From contig NC_091131.1 in the NCBI RefSeq assembly GCF_040183065.1, positions 11,304,300 to 11,368,299 of the forward strand: a DNA stretch of 64,000 bases. Direction: 5' to 3'. The DNA is from Periplaneta americana (Eukaryota; Arthropoda; Insecta; Blattodea; Blattidae). This document shows, in pieces, positions 48,434 through 60,900 of this stretch. Position numbers and translations under genes: made by a program. Position 1 is the stretch's first letter; every line of letters begins with the position of its first letter. Under the pieces are notes generated by a model. That model had not been told where the DNA came from. It saw nothing but the letters and a program-made list of their open reading frames with translations, and made no database searches.

Positions 48434-50169
48434 AGCCTCGGATATAAAATAAAATATTCGTCAGTAAACATGATCCCATTCTACAAATTTTGCTTCATGG
48501 AGTTTCAGTTAAGATTCTACAAATAATTGATACTGATACTGTAAACACACCTTTAGAAAGCAAGCAAAAATTAATGCCTACAATTAATCATTTTCCAAAT
48601 ATAATTTAATATTAATACTTACTATGAGATAAAATAATTTTACATGCTCAAAATATACTCTTACCTTCCCATAAGTCCCTCCTTTCTTGCTCACCATTAA
48701 AGGTTGTATAATGAATATACTGTTATTTGGAAGTTGGCCTGATTTTGTATCCCACATTTCTCATTAGATAAATTTACGAGATTTCCATTCATAATGAATT
48801 AGTATTGTAGGCATACAATGACTGACTGACTTTCATGATAACATTAAAGTTAATGTAAGATAGGTTTTACAAAAAGAAACATTAGCTACCGAACACAAAA
48901 AAATTATTTTCTAATTTAAATTTTTATTTCTCACAATATACAAAAATAGGGGTATCCATCAGTAATTATCGTGCATATTGCTTTTGATTTGTTAACGTTA
49001 TTTGAATCTCTGTCTTAATGTCTATTGTAGCATAATTCCCAGCTTCTCTGTACATTCTTAGAAGTCTTTCCTTGCATCAGTAAGTTGCTTATTGTTTGTT
49101 TATCAGAATGTTGTACTTTGTTTTGTATACAAATATAGACAGTATTCATTTGTGTATATACTTGCAATGATCGACAGATAGAAACTGAAAAGTTGGATAC
49201 TCCTTATCGAAATCCTCAGACTAGGTAACTGTTGTATCCTGAAGAACTCCACTGTAGTCCGCCATTATCTGGTGTGTTTGTAATACATAGAAAAGTAAAC
49301 TCATGTGATCGGCATGATGTATGGAAGTTAGTGCTGTTGAATTAGAGATGTTTTAATGTAATAAGTTCATATAAAAGATATCAATGAACTGACATGCTGA
49401 TTTATGTGGGTTCTCTTGTTTTATCCTTTGAATTACAACAATGCAAAAATCAACTGTTTTCGTTGCAGTATGATAACCTTCGTATTCTTTGTAAATTTGT
49501 TGCTTATGCAAAGCAGAACTTTTGCTGGTATTTAGCACGGATATAGTACCATAATAGTTTTGCAATTAGCTACAAAGGTTAACTTGACGAATAGCCCCTT
49601 TCTTCCTGTGATACTATACAGGAAAAGGTTATCATTCAGATATGCTGTGCATTAAGTGTTGGCATTCCTGGTTTAACTTAATAAAATTTGTTTTTAACTC
49701 AACACATTTGCATGTCAGTTTTCTGATACAATAACATTTTGTCACTAATGGGAATTACACATCAGTAATATGGAATGATAATCTTTAACATTAATGATGA
49801 TGTAAAGGTCTTGTGAGCGCAACAGAAAACTTGTAATTCTGTATTGTAGGCCAATAAAGAGAACATATGACTGACGCAATCATACAAAGTGAACTCATTG
49901 TTTCCTAATAAGAAATTATGGATGCAAGATATAACACTACATTTAAAAATAACTGCTGTCCAAGATAATGTTTCTACTATTTCAGCCTGTGTATAGGCCT
50001 GCTTTTCTTCGTTTGAAATATTTCCTTCACAGTCTCTTAGATAATATAATTATGTCCTTGTGGATGTTTAATTATGTAAAATCTTTAACATAATAGTAGC
50101 TTTCATTCATGGTGTAGTAAAGTTTAGGATTCTGTAAAAAGAAACCCTGATCTTTCATGTAGGGGAACA
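48434..50169. other. No gene seen
   Basis: AT-rich intergenic DNA. Confidence 0.3.
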
Positions 50170-51680
50170 ATATTCTACAGATCAGTCCAAATATTAGCCT
50201 ATGCCGATGATATTGACGTAAGAGATAGAACACCAAAACCAGTTAAAGAGACTTTCCTAAAATTGGAAAAATCAGCACAAAATATTGGCCTAAAAATTAA
50301 CGAAGATAAAATAAAATTTATGGAAATAACACGCTAAACCAAACAAAACGAATCACTTTTTGTTGTTGATAAATACGAATTTGAAAAGGTGAATATATAA
50401 ATATTTACTTACTTACTTACTTACTGCCTTTTAAGGAACCCGGAGGTTCATTGCCGCCCTCACATAAGTCCGCCATTGGTCCCTATCCTGAGCAAGATTA
50501 ATCCATTTTCTATCATCATATCCCACCTCCCTCAAATCCATTTTAATATTATCTTCCCATCTACATCTCGGCCTCCCTAAAGGTCTTTTTCCCTCCGGCC
50601 TCCCAACTAACACTCTATATGCATTTCTGGATTCGCCCATATGTGCTACATGCCCTGCCCATCTGAAACGTCTGAATTTAATGTTCCTAATTACGTCAGG
50701 TGAAGAATACAATGCATGCAGTTCTGTGTTGTGTAACTTTCTCCATTCTCCTGTAACGTCATCCCTCTTAGCCCCAAATATTTTCCTAAGCAACTTATTC
50801 TCAAACACCCTTAACCTATGTTCTTCTCTCAAAGTGAGAGTCCAAGTTTCACAACCATAAAGAACAGCCGGTAATATAACTGTTTTATAAATTCTAACTT
50901 TAAGATTTTTAGACAGCAGACTGGATTATAAAAGCTTTTCAACTGAATAATAAGAGGCATTTCCCATATTTATTCTGTGTTTAATTTCCTCCCAAGTATC
51001 ATTTATATTTGTTACTGTTGCTCCAAGATATTTGATATCTTCAAAAGATAAATTTCCAATTCTTATATTTTCATTTCGTACAATATTCTGGTCATGAGAC
51101 ATAATCATAGAATATATATAAATATTTAGGCACAATAATTACAAATATAAATAAAATGAACAAAAAAATTAACTACAAACTAATGCTAGGCAATAGAGGA
51201 TATTTTGGTCTTAAAAATCAATTTGGTTCCCGATATCTTAGTCTCTAGACAAAGACTAAAATATATCAAACTCTTTTGAGACCTGTAATCACCTACAGTT
51301 GTGAAAGCTGAGATCCATAAAAATGCAAGAAAATGAGCTCAAGATATTTGAAAGAAACATATTAAAGAGAATTTTTGGACCAATATGTGTAAATAGTAAC
51401 TGGCGAATTAGATACACAGACGAACTATATGAGGTGACACTGACATTAAAAGATCAAGAATTTGGTGGCTGGTCACCTGTATAGGGAAAATGAGACAGAG
51501 GCTTGCTGTAAAGTCTCATTGGCAAAAGTGGATAGTAAGAGAGGAGTTGGACATCCTAACATCAGATGTCTGGACAGCATTGAACAGGATGTGAAAGGAC
51601 AAGAGTGGAAGAGGAAAGCAGAAGATAGCGAATGGAGGTGCATTGTAGAGATGCTCAAGGACTGCAATAGGCTGTAGCAC
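50170..51680 (+). mobile_element. RTE-like LINE split by a second LINE
   Basis: The left part (50190-50392) reads the YADDI-type active site region (YADDIDVRDRTPKPVKETF, then KINEDKIKFMEI). The right part (51129-51680) continues with GTIITNINKMNK, TLLRPVITYSCES and HPNIRCLDSIEQDVKG. The frame is broken by stops. A minus-strand LINE sits between the halves. Confidence 0.75.
50408..51113 (-). mobile_element. RTE-like LINE inserted in another RTE-like LINE
   Basis: A 15-bp duplication atatataaatattta (50393-50407 and 51114-51128) borders it. The minus strand encodes EDIKYLGATVTNINDTWEEI, then LREEHRLRVFENKLLRKIFG, RWAGHVAHMGES and GRPEGKRPLGRPRCRWED. The 3' end is a tail of TAAG repeats (cttacttac on the plus strand). 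Confidence 0.9.
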
Positions 51681-52422
51681 CAATGATAATGATTCTTTCA
51701 TGTGAGAGACTGAGGCAAAAGTTAGAACACCATCTGCTCTTTTTAGTATTGTAAGATATAATTGTCAGTGAGGAATCCGTATACTGACATTTTCCCTAAA
51801 TATATTTAAATGTGGCCACAATTAACGAGAAGCTTGCCGGAGCCCGGGAATGGGAAAGAAGATTTGACAAAGTTTTAACTTTGCTGTTCTTGTTTCCGAT
51901 CACAGCCTATTAGATTCATTCTGTTGTCCAATGTTGCCAACTGATGGAATTGCATTGTAGAGGACGGGAAAAGATTGGCTTTGACGGGTGATGGATTTTC
52001 TGACGGAATTTATGATTTACATCGTCTTTTGACATTTTTAGATGCTGTCATTTTAATTGTTTAATTTTTTGGGGATTTTACTTTTTATTTGAACAGCCCT
52101 GCCTATGTCGTACATGTTAAAGAATCCCCTGTTTCAGATTTTCTCGAATCAAATGAGAGGTTGACGAATTATTATTATTATTTTAATACAGATTGGTAAG
52201 TAAGTTGTGTTAAAATTTGCTTTTTATTTGTATATAGATATATTGAGTGGGTATTTTTTTTTTATTTTGACGGATTTCCAGGTGTTAGAGTGACGAGGAT
52301 ACAATTTATATATTACCAACACTGCTGTTGTCATGAGAAAACTATTTGGTTGTATATATTATAGCAAGGAGGCCGTGACATAATATCTTGTCCATTCATT
52401 GCTTGTAACTACTGTATATAAC

Positions 52423-52427
52423 CCTAG

Positions 52428-52487
<60 letters not shown>

Positions 52488-52492
52488 CTAGG
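52423..52492. repeat. 70-bp perfect palindrome with (AT)27 core
   Basis: cctagatc, 54 nt of alternating A and T, then gatctagg. Confidence 0.95.
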
Positions 52493-52577
52493 ATATAACG
52501 CAGAAATTCAGTTGAATCAGTTTTATTATATGCTACGTGTATATGTGACGAATTGAATTATTAAATATTGCGTGTCT

Positions 52578-52836
52578 CTTTTTATTTTAGTAGGTTATTT
52601 TACGACGCTTTTATCAACATCTTAACTTATCTAGCGTCTGAATGAGATGAAGGTGATAATGCCCGTGAAATGAGTCCGGGGTCCAACACCAAAAGTTACC
52701 CAGCATTTGCTCATATTGGGTTGAGGGGAAAACCCCGGAAAAACTTCAACCAGGTAACGTGCTCCAACCGGGAATCGAACCCGGGCCACCTGGTTTCGCG
52801 GCCAGACGTGCTAACCGTTACTCCACAGGTGTGCAC
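52578..52836 (-). repeat. tRNA-derived SINE
   Basis: A 10-bp duplication ttgcgtgtct (52568-52577 and 52837-52846) borders it. On the minus strand the head is gagtaacggttagcacgtct with B-box gggttcgattccc, then the body acctggttgaagtttttccg. Confidence 0.88.
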
Positions 52837-52965
52837 TTGCGTGTCTTAAATTTCGAAGTTGGTTAACATGTGTTTATGTTACGTGGTTTGTACTCTGAAA
52901 GAATGTCATTGGTCAATTGTATATAAATGACATCAGAATGCGTAACATCAACTTTACATATCGTT

Positions 52966-53517
52966 TGATATTAGAGAAAAATTCACTCCGGGGATCGAAC
53001 CCGGGTCTTTGGTTCTACGTACCAAGCGCTCTAACAGAGCCTTCTTTAGTTACTAAAGAATGCTCTGGCTCTAACCACTGAGCTACGCCGAAGTTCAATC
53101 CACAGCACCGGATCGAATCCCTCTCCTCCAGTGTTTTTCCCTTTGTGGCCTGACTCCAAGTTCGACATATATGTTGACATTTTTATATTAAGTTAACTGC
53201 CATTATACATGGAGCGCACTCAGTTGAGTGGCTTGGTGGCCGAGATTCCACAGTAATAGCTATGCACTGTTGCTCGAAGAATCTACGTAAAGATTAATTT
53301 CTTGGTCCTACAGAATATGTCTGTTACAGTAACAATTAATATCCGATCCGGTGCTGTGGATTGAACTTCGGCGTTGCTCCATGGTTAGAGCGCTTGGTAC
53401 GTAGAACCAAGGACCCGGGTTCTATCCCCGGCGCCGGAGCGAATTTTTCTCCTCTAATATTAATTGTTACCGTAACAGACATATTGTGTAGGACCAAAAA
53501 ATTAATCTTTACGTACA
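52966..53517. mobile_element. Second palindromic composite with tRNA-like units
   Basis: A 13-bp duplication tttacatatcgtt (52953-52965 and 53518-53530) borders 552 bp. The left part holds a tRNA-like unit on the minus strand (about 52984-53100, with an internal insertion). The right part holds one on the plus strand (about 53365-53440, B-box gggttctatcccc). The middle is an inverted copy of the body of the repeat at 22885-23195. Confidence 0.8.
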
Positions 53518-53667
53518 TTTACATATCGTTATTGACGTATATATCGATATGCATTGTCATTTCCGTTCTCGGTTTATTGCGAATCAAAAATCTTCACGTT
53601 CTTCGCTTCCCTTTCTCGTTCTGGTTCACGTTCCCGGTTTTTATTGTGGACCAGCCTTAACTGATAT

Positions 53668-55595
53668 CACAGTCTAATAGATACAGTCACGCAACTCATA
53701 CGTATTAAATATGCCAACATTTGACAGCTGGCGCGACAGTAGCCCTCTAGCGGCAGGCAAGTTAAAAGTGTGCACACGACATATGATAACACATCAGAAG
53801 ATGGGTTTTGCCTAATTTATTTTATATTTTTATGCTATACAATAAGTGTATATGGTTCTTATTAATTCTACTTTAGAATCCTGGAAGAATTTCACACGCA
53901 GTTAATGTACAAGTTTCAGAATCTGGGAATAAACGTAATTCTTTCTGCTCCTTACAACTGAATCATGGCCCTGATCTCGTATCATGGTTTGAAATGATAT
54001 AATTGTTCGTTGCGTGGTCGGTTAATTCAATTCATTCCTCAATATATTTATGAATCATTGGAACTTTGTATTTCCTGTGAGAAGAGTAAAAATTACGTAG
54101 CAGCTTCAAAATTGTAGGGAATATCTCGTAGGGTACATCGCGTGGTGAACTCCTCTCCCTATTTCCTGAGAAATTAACGATTTTGCATACCGCAAATTGG
54201 GGTAAACTCGGCCGCTGAGGTAAACTTGAAAATAAAGAAAAGGGGAGGATTTAAACATTAATATGAAATTCATTATTTTTCCATTTCTTAACAACCGGTA
54301 TTTCCTTTATTATTTTGAGTCACAAATAGTGCTGATGTTATGGTTTAAATTTTTATGGCAAGTTTACCGCATTTTACATTACATTTCCAGTTTTCACACA
54401 TAATGCCCAATTTTAACATATCCTACCTATAAATATGTAATTCACATGCACTTACTGTTAATATGACGTAGGTGAGAACAAATAAATGAACATACAATTT
54501 TTTTGAAAAAATTGTAACTTCAATTAACTCAGAAAATGTGGGCCTAATTTTATTTTCAGAGCAGAAGTGGTGTAAGTCAAAAATGGGTAATGAGGGGTTA
54601 AAGTAAACATTCTGTAAAATACATCGCAAAGCGGCAGTTAATATTGAATGTATTTAAACTATTAATAGTCAGTGAATAGCACGAAAGATATATTAATTGC
54701 TGCTTTGCGCTGTATTTTACAGAATTTTTACTTTAAACCTCACTACCTGATTTTGACTTACACCACTTCTGCACTGAATGGCTCAAATAATCACTGGGAA
54801 TGTAAAATCAACACCAATAACAGTCATGCAAATTATTACAGAAAAGATTGCTTTTTATATTAAATTTAAAAAGGCTCTTTTATTTCTTGAGAACTTAATA
54901 CGTCTGCCACATGAATCTACACGAACACATCAGAAATTTATCGACACAGTTTGGATTTATTCAAGGAGTGAATATTTTGCAAAGGGATTACTATACTCCA
55001 TGAATTCTTGCAAAATTAACACCATGATACCTACTTGAATGCTATATAACATTCAACTTTTGAAAATATAAAGAAAAAAACACGAATACAAAAATTATGG
55101 AATTACTTGCATTAAAAACTGTAGATGTATTACCCAAAATCGGAATGGTTACACATTTACACATATGATCTCTGCAAAAAAATAATATACTGTAACAGGT
55201 ATTTACTTTGTTTTTATTTAAACTGTCCTTCCTGACATACAAATAGGTAACTGATAAGTAATAAAATAATGTTTTATAGAACACAATACGTAGGCTACCT
55301 ACAACGTGGATTATTGGTTATGACTGAGTTATGGTTTTCTCTTGGTCTTTAGGGAATCTGAAAAAAGACAAATTCGGAGATTTAAACTTGTTGTTACTGC
55401 AATTTTCGTCATTGCACACATTGCCTTTATTCCGACGCATGATTAAAACGTTATTATAACAGCTTGCATCCCTTTAGAGCATGTGCTGGCTTTATCAATC
55501 CTATGACCAGTGCCTTGCCTGCCGCCTGGGCGCTAGTGTCGCGAATGTTGGCAAAAAAAGTGTTGAAGTTGCGCGACTGTATCTATTAGACTGTG
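53668..55595. mobile_element. 1.9-kb element with about 100-bp inverted ends, class unclear
   Basis: A perfect 8-bp duplication actgatat (53660-53667 and 55596-55603) flanks inverted ends that begin cacagtctaatagatacagt and stay alignable for about 100 bp (gcggcaggcaag at the inner edge). I see no transposase. It abuts the end of the Harbinger-like copy 2 and holds a smaller MITE. Confidence 0.75.
54558..54784. mobile_element. Long-palindrome MITE, copy 2
   Basis: It matches 14725-14961 over its length, with ends ttcagagcagaagtggtgta and tacaccacttctgcactgaa. Confidence 0.75.
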
Positions 55596-55603
55596 ACTGA
55601 TAT

Positions 55604-56739
55604 CTTCCCTATTCGAAATCATAGTTCCCGGTACTACTGGGTAAAATAAAGTTGGTATAATTGTAATGCAGTGTGGCCAACTTGTGAGATATTGTGAATG
55701 TTATGAAGTGCGGTAATTTTGCGAAGTATTTACCAGAATTTGAAACATTCCACGTGAAATTATTTTTATTCTGAGAAGTTACTGTATATTTTGTAACTTA
55801 AGACATTCTTTTGACCGACAGCTGTAAAATGATTACGAAGTTGTAATCGTGTGATGGTTTTTATATGTAAAATATAATATAGGTTGTAGAGGCGCGGATA
55901 CATGAATCTTGGTTATGAGTAGCGTTGGTGTTGAGGTTATATTTCTTTAGAGTTGATGTGGTAGCCTAAACTTTGCCATTGTAGCTGTAAGTAAATGTGT
56001 GTAAGCCTTTGTTATTCATAAACATTTTAAGAAGTAACATATTCTGATATCACATAGGTCTAAATGATTGGGTAAAAATTAACAAACTTATCCAATACAT
56101 AGCAGGCCTATAGGCCTATTGGTTTGCTTTGGCTTCCTAACTCAGTGTACCGTCGTCACTAGGTGTTAAAAAATGAAGAAAGGCAGAGGGACAATTCACT
56201 CTTAAAAAATAAATGAACCTGTGGTGCGACAGGTAATGGAGAGCTAAGGCCGACCAGCTGACTGTCTCACGTTCACAAGCCTCAGGAGAAGTGGACGATC
56301 ATTCAACCAGTACGGGAGGTTAATTTGTAGTTATTTATATATCAATTTTCTGTATCAGTCATATACTGTAAGGAGCATTTATCATGATCCAGATATAGGC
56401 AATGCCACCATAGATCTATGGCTTTGTTACTGCGAAGTGTGCACCCGTATATCCGGCACTGATACAACACAAGAATTGTAGAATTTGTAGTTACCTAGCT
56501 CACATTTCTTACTCAAAATGTCCCCCATTTGCTGCAATACTCGTCTGCATATTTTTTTTATGAAATCGTTAGCCTATTTATTTTCACAAGTTTTTCACCA
56601 CTGGCTGACTATAGCAGTTTTTATGTAGTATTGTTTATGGTGTGTGGGTTTTAGAGAAAAAATATTTAGTCAGGGTCATGTAATCTTAACTCTTCGACTT
56701 CTGGAATTCTGTATGCCTCTAATTTAAGTACTCTTGTTA
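55604..56739. other. Possible upstream region of TRMT2A; nothing definite
   Basis: Because the TRMT2A ATG exon opens at an acceptor, a first non-coding exon and promoter should lie upstream, perhaps here. I cannot point to a TATA box or a donor with confidence. Confidence 0.25.
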
Positions 56740-57010
56740 CCGAACCAGAAAATGGTTACTTATTCCAGTTTCCTGCTCCAAACGCCTAAGAGACTTTTGA
56801 GGAATGTGTTCTAGTCTTTCGCCAGTCTCGTCTAATTTTTCTTCTGTAAGAACATGCCGTCTTCTACATTTCTTTGATCGTTTATTGAACCTGTCCACAT
56901 AAACTTTTTATAGAGTCTTATTATTGTACAGGCACAAGGCATGGGTCTGTCAGGAAACCTTACTCGAAATTGCGTCTTGTTGCCGCACAGAATTTTCTTT
57001 TACGCGCGCG
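56740..57010 (-). mobile_element. Fragment of a DUF4817-type transposon
   Basis: The minus strand carries RRHVLTEEKLDETGERLE and upstream pieces of the same HTH region as at 39254-39532, with stops and frameshifts. No DDE part was seen. Confidence 0.5.
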
Positions 57011-57688
57011 TTTTTTTTTTTTTACAGATGCACACGTTCACATAATGAATATGACAGTACCGCAAAACACAGAGCAGTAGAAACTTATAAGAAAAATAGC
57101 TTCATCTTAAACTACCGACATATTACTCGCAACTGATTTGAAGACTGCAGTGTTATTCCTTGTGTGTGTGCATCCATGCCTTGCACTAGTGCTTAGCCGT
57201 CCCTCCTCCAGATAACAGTCGCTATCTCGAATCTCGATAAATGCTCTATCGGTTTAATTGTGGGCATAAGAGGAACGATAACAAAACAATTCGTGTAATT
57301 CTGTCGTGAATTCGCAGTTCCAACAACAACAATAAAGAAAATTTCTATGCCAGCTTTGAAGGGTTCTCTACAGATTTTACAGCGACACTTCAATTCAAAC
57401 TACAATTATTGAATTTTCTCATTTTATTTTTATTTTATTTAAAAAATCTTTTACCTTTTTATTCTACTGGAAATTTTTATGATCTTAAATTGTAAGTCAT
57501 TTAGTTAATATATTTAAATTTATGTAAACCATTTTCTTGTGAGGCACTTAAATGTTACTGTTTAACATTCTTTGTCTTTGGCAACCTCACCTAGTTGAAG
57601 ATTAAATATTATCATTACTATAGGTATAATATAACTACTGATTAAGAACCTGAGTTGATTATCACTTACATTTTGTTTCTTTTCTTAC
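57011..57688. other. No gene seen; intron before the TRMT2A start exon
   Basis: AT-rich sequence; a T-run at about 57010-57022. Confidence 0.3.
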
Positions 57689-57698
57689 AGAAAGGAAA

Positions 57699-57938
57699 AT
57701 GGCAGAAACTGCTGATATTACGAAAACAGATAATGGTGTTGATGCACCAATTGAAAATGTCACTTCCAGTAACGTGGAACTAAAGACTTCGAATGAAGGA
57801 GAAATTCAGAAGACGGATGATATTGCAAAAGAGGAAGTTTCAAATGATAATCCTTATGCTTATCTACAAAGATCTGATTTTACTTCAGAAAAATTTAAGA
57901 TCGAAATACGAGGCCTTCCGAAATTTTATGGAATTGGA
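57699..57938 (+). CDS. TRMT2A: TRMT2A first coding exon
   Basis: The start ATG is preceded by AAGGAAA and an acceptor at 57689-57690; the donor is gtaagg at 57939. The exon encodes the acidic N-terminus and the first RRM strand, ending FYGIG. It ends in phase 0. Confidence 0.85.
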
Positions 57939-60900
57939 GTAAGGTTTGCCTCATATCGCTTACTCTCTGTCTATAGATGTGTGCTTGAGTAAAGGCTGGT
58001 TCACAATAAACCGGAAACGAGAATCGGAACGAAAACGAAAACGGTAAAATTGTTGAAATGTATACATTTAAATGTGAGCATTCACAATTAACGAAAAGCT
58101 TGCCGGAGCCCGAGATCGGGAACTGAGAGTTGGCCATGTTTCAACTTTGGTGTTCACGTTTCCGATCACAGCCCACTAGATTCATTCTATTGCCATCTAA
58201 AAGCTATTTTGTCGTCGTATATTTTGTAGCAGGAAGACCGTGACATAACCTATGCATTATTTTGTTCTGTGCTATGCTATTTGATGAGATTCTAATATTG
58301 AGTGTTGAGGAAAATCCTCACTTTTACAATAAGCGGTGCGCCTCGTATAAAAATGAGAAAATGAAGGAGAATATGTGCCTTTCAATAGCTGCATCTTTGA
58401 ACACCGATCGGAAGCGAATCATATTTTATTACTGTATTGGTTGTATTACATGCTACATATTCACGCTTCAATTCAATAACTACTGTTGTGTTCATTTTTG
58501 TTCTATTACAAATGTTTCTTCTCTAATTATTTTACATCATGGTAGACTTAAAATAGGTTGTGATAATAAAGATGCATGGGCATATTTATAGTACCATACC
58601 TAATGAAATATTTCAGTTGAAATTTCGAAGTTGGTTAACCTGTGTTTATGTTGGCTGCCTTTTACTCATGAGAGAACCAGGAGAGAACGCCATTGATCAA
58701 TTATACACAAATAACATCAGAATGCGTAATATCGACTTTACATATCGTTATTGACATACATATCAATATGCATAGTCGTCTACGTTCTCTGTTTATTGTG
58801 AATCAAAAATTTTCATATTCACGTCCTCTGCTTCTCGTTTTCATTCTGGTTCTCGTTCCTGGTTTATTGTGAACCAGCCTTAAGATAACATTTTCGTACT
58901 GTAGGTAGTATTAGTTCTCTATAGTCTTACTTTAAAAATTTCAGTATTGCAGTTGAGCAGGAAGATTGGCCCAGGTTGCTGCTAAACATGTTATATGTGC
59001 ACTGTAGGTTTTGTTTGTGAAATGTTCCCTGCCAAAATTGTTCACTACTGCAGTTACTGATGGTTTTTTCATGTTCAGGAACATTTTAATCCTTAACCCA
59101 GTGCTGGTTGGTATATGAGCATTTTGCTAATTATCAAATTCAAATGATAATCACACCAAAATTGAAAAGACTGCAAGTCTTTTCCTCTCTTTTTCTGACT
59201 TTATGTGTTGGCTATTACCTGTGAGAAGAATTTTCTTCGAACAATACATGGTATTCTGTAGAAAAAAATATTTGTCAGATCAGTAGCTCAGTTATGATGG
59301 AATAATAAATTACTATCATGTCTTCATAAAGTCAATCATCTTCTTATCCTATTTGGGTTTATTATTTACCCTTAAAAGTTCCTGCACCTTTCCTTGAATG
59401 CAGATATTTCGCCAGAAAACTTTCTCTTGATCGAAATGATAGCCGTCCAAATCTTGGATTTAAAATATCGGCATCCTAATCAATTCAAATGAACAAAAAA
59501 GAAAATGTAAATTAATGTTAAAAAAACACATAATGAAATTTTAAAAAAGGAATATTCTGCGACAAGATGTGGTGGCTATCAAAACGATAAAAATTTATTG
59601 AAAATAAATAATATACATTGAATATTATAAAGATGAATGGTGATTGATGATGTACAATGAAGATTTTAAAATGGTTGATGCAATTGTCTGAAGAGCCTTT
59701 TTAGGAACCTTTAATTTTCTGAGGATCTCCAATGTAAATTTGGGAATTGTTTCTTGCGCACCAAACATAAGTCCAATGACATTCCAATCTTGAATATTAT
59801 ATTAATGACTGAGATCATCACAGCATGGAAGGTAAATAGCGCGTTTCTCTTCATGTACCTGCTTTGGTTGATCTTCATTAATTTCGAACCTCACAGTGGG
59901 CTCAAGAATGAGACCAGTTTTTTTTTATCTCAGTCAATTATTATGATGTCAGCACGCTGTGTAGATCCTTCCATTGAACTTCCTCATATACTTCGTATTC
60001 ACCATGCTCCCTTAATCTGTTTGCAATTATTGAGCGGGATGTGTTATGTCTGTCAATTCGCAGTAATTCGCCCTGAGGGCAGAAACCTAGCATGTACTTT
60101 ACAGTAAAGAAACCAGTTGAATGTATAATAGGGCCAGGAAATATTAAAGCAGGTATGAAAAGAATTTTCAAAGAAACTGTATATTGTGATACATCAAAAG
60201 AAAGCCCCAAGTTTTAACAAAACATCTGTTGTTACTTCATCTCGCTATTTCATCCCTCTCAAAATTTACAACGGAAAAATCCAATGCTGACTAGCTTCGG
60301 CAAAATGCTGGGTATGCAACCACCTGAACGACACTGTATGTAGCGACGTATTCCAGGTTAAAGCACTTCAAGAAAGTTTCATGGCTAATTTCGTCTAAAA
60401 ATAATAACAGCATTGGGAACAAAGCCTTATGCATAATAAACCTTCCTCCTTTTTCAATTGGCATCACCAGTGTCTAGCCTTTTCCTGTTGCATGACCTGC
60501 ATTGACTCATGTCTCACTAAATCATACAGTTTCTTGGAAATTTTCTTTCTGGACTTCCAGAGAAATCTGCAATGCCATTTCATAATTTATTTCAATTTCT
60601 TCAAAAAGAAGTAATTCATATTCATTAAAGAATTTTTTGTACAATAGTGCGTAAAATTTCATTTTACCCACTATTATTAGTGCATAAAGTAAACCTTTAA
60701 AACACTAGTGCGTAAAAAAAAGTAAGTAATCACTTTACACAATGCCAAAGAAAATGCAATATTCAATGTACAATTAATGTATTACCTTGATCTTTCATGA
60801 CGTAAATGTACATGTAATACAAATAAGTAACAAAGTAACAAATTTAACATACATATTTTGTGAATGAAGTAGCCACCAAAACGTTAAAATATGGTGTTCA

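Larger units (their letters stand above)
51811..53657. mobile_element. Harbinger-like element copy 2, 5'-truncated and interrupted
   Basis: The sequence from acaattaacgagaagcttgc to gtggaccagcct matches 58078-58880. It ends at TAA (53658-53660). It is interrupted by a SINE (52578-52836) and a tRNA composite (52966-53517), and contains the AT palindrome. Confidence 0.75.
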
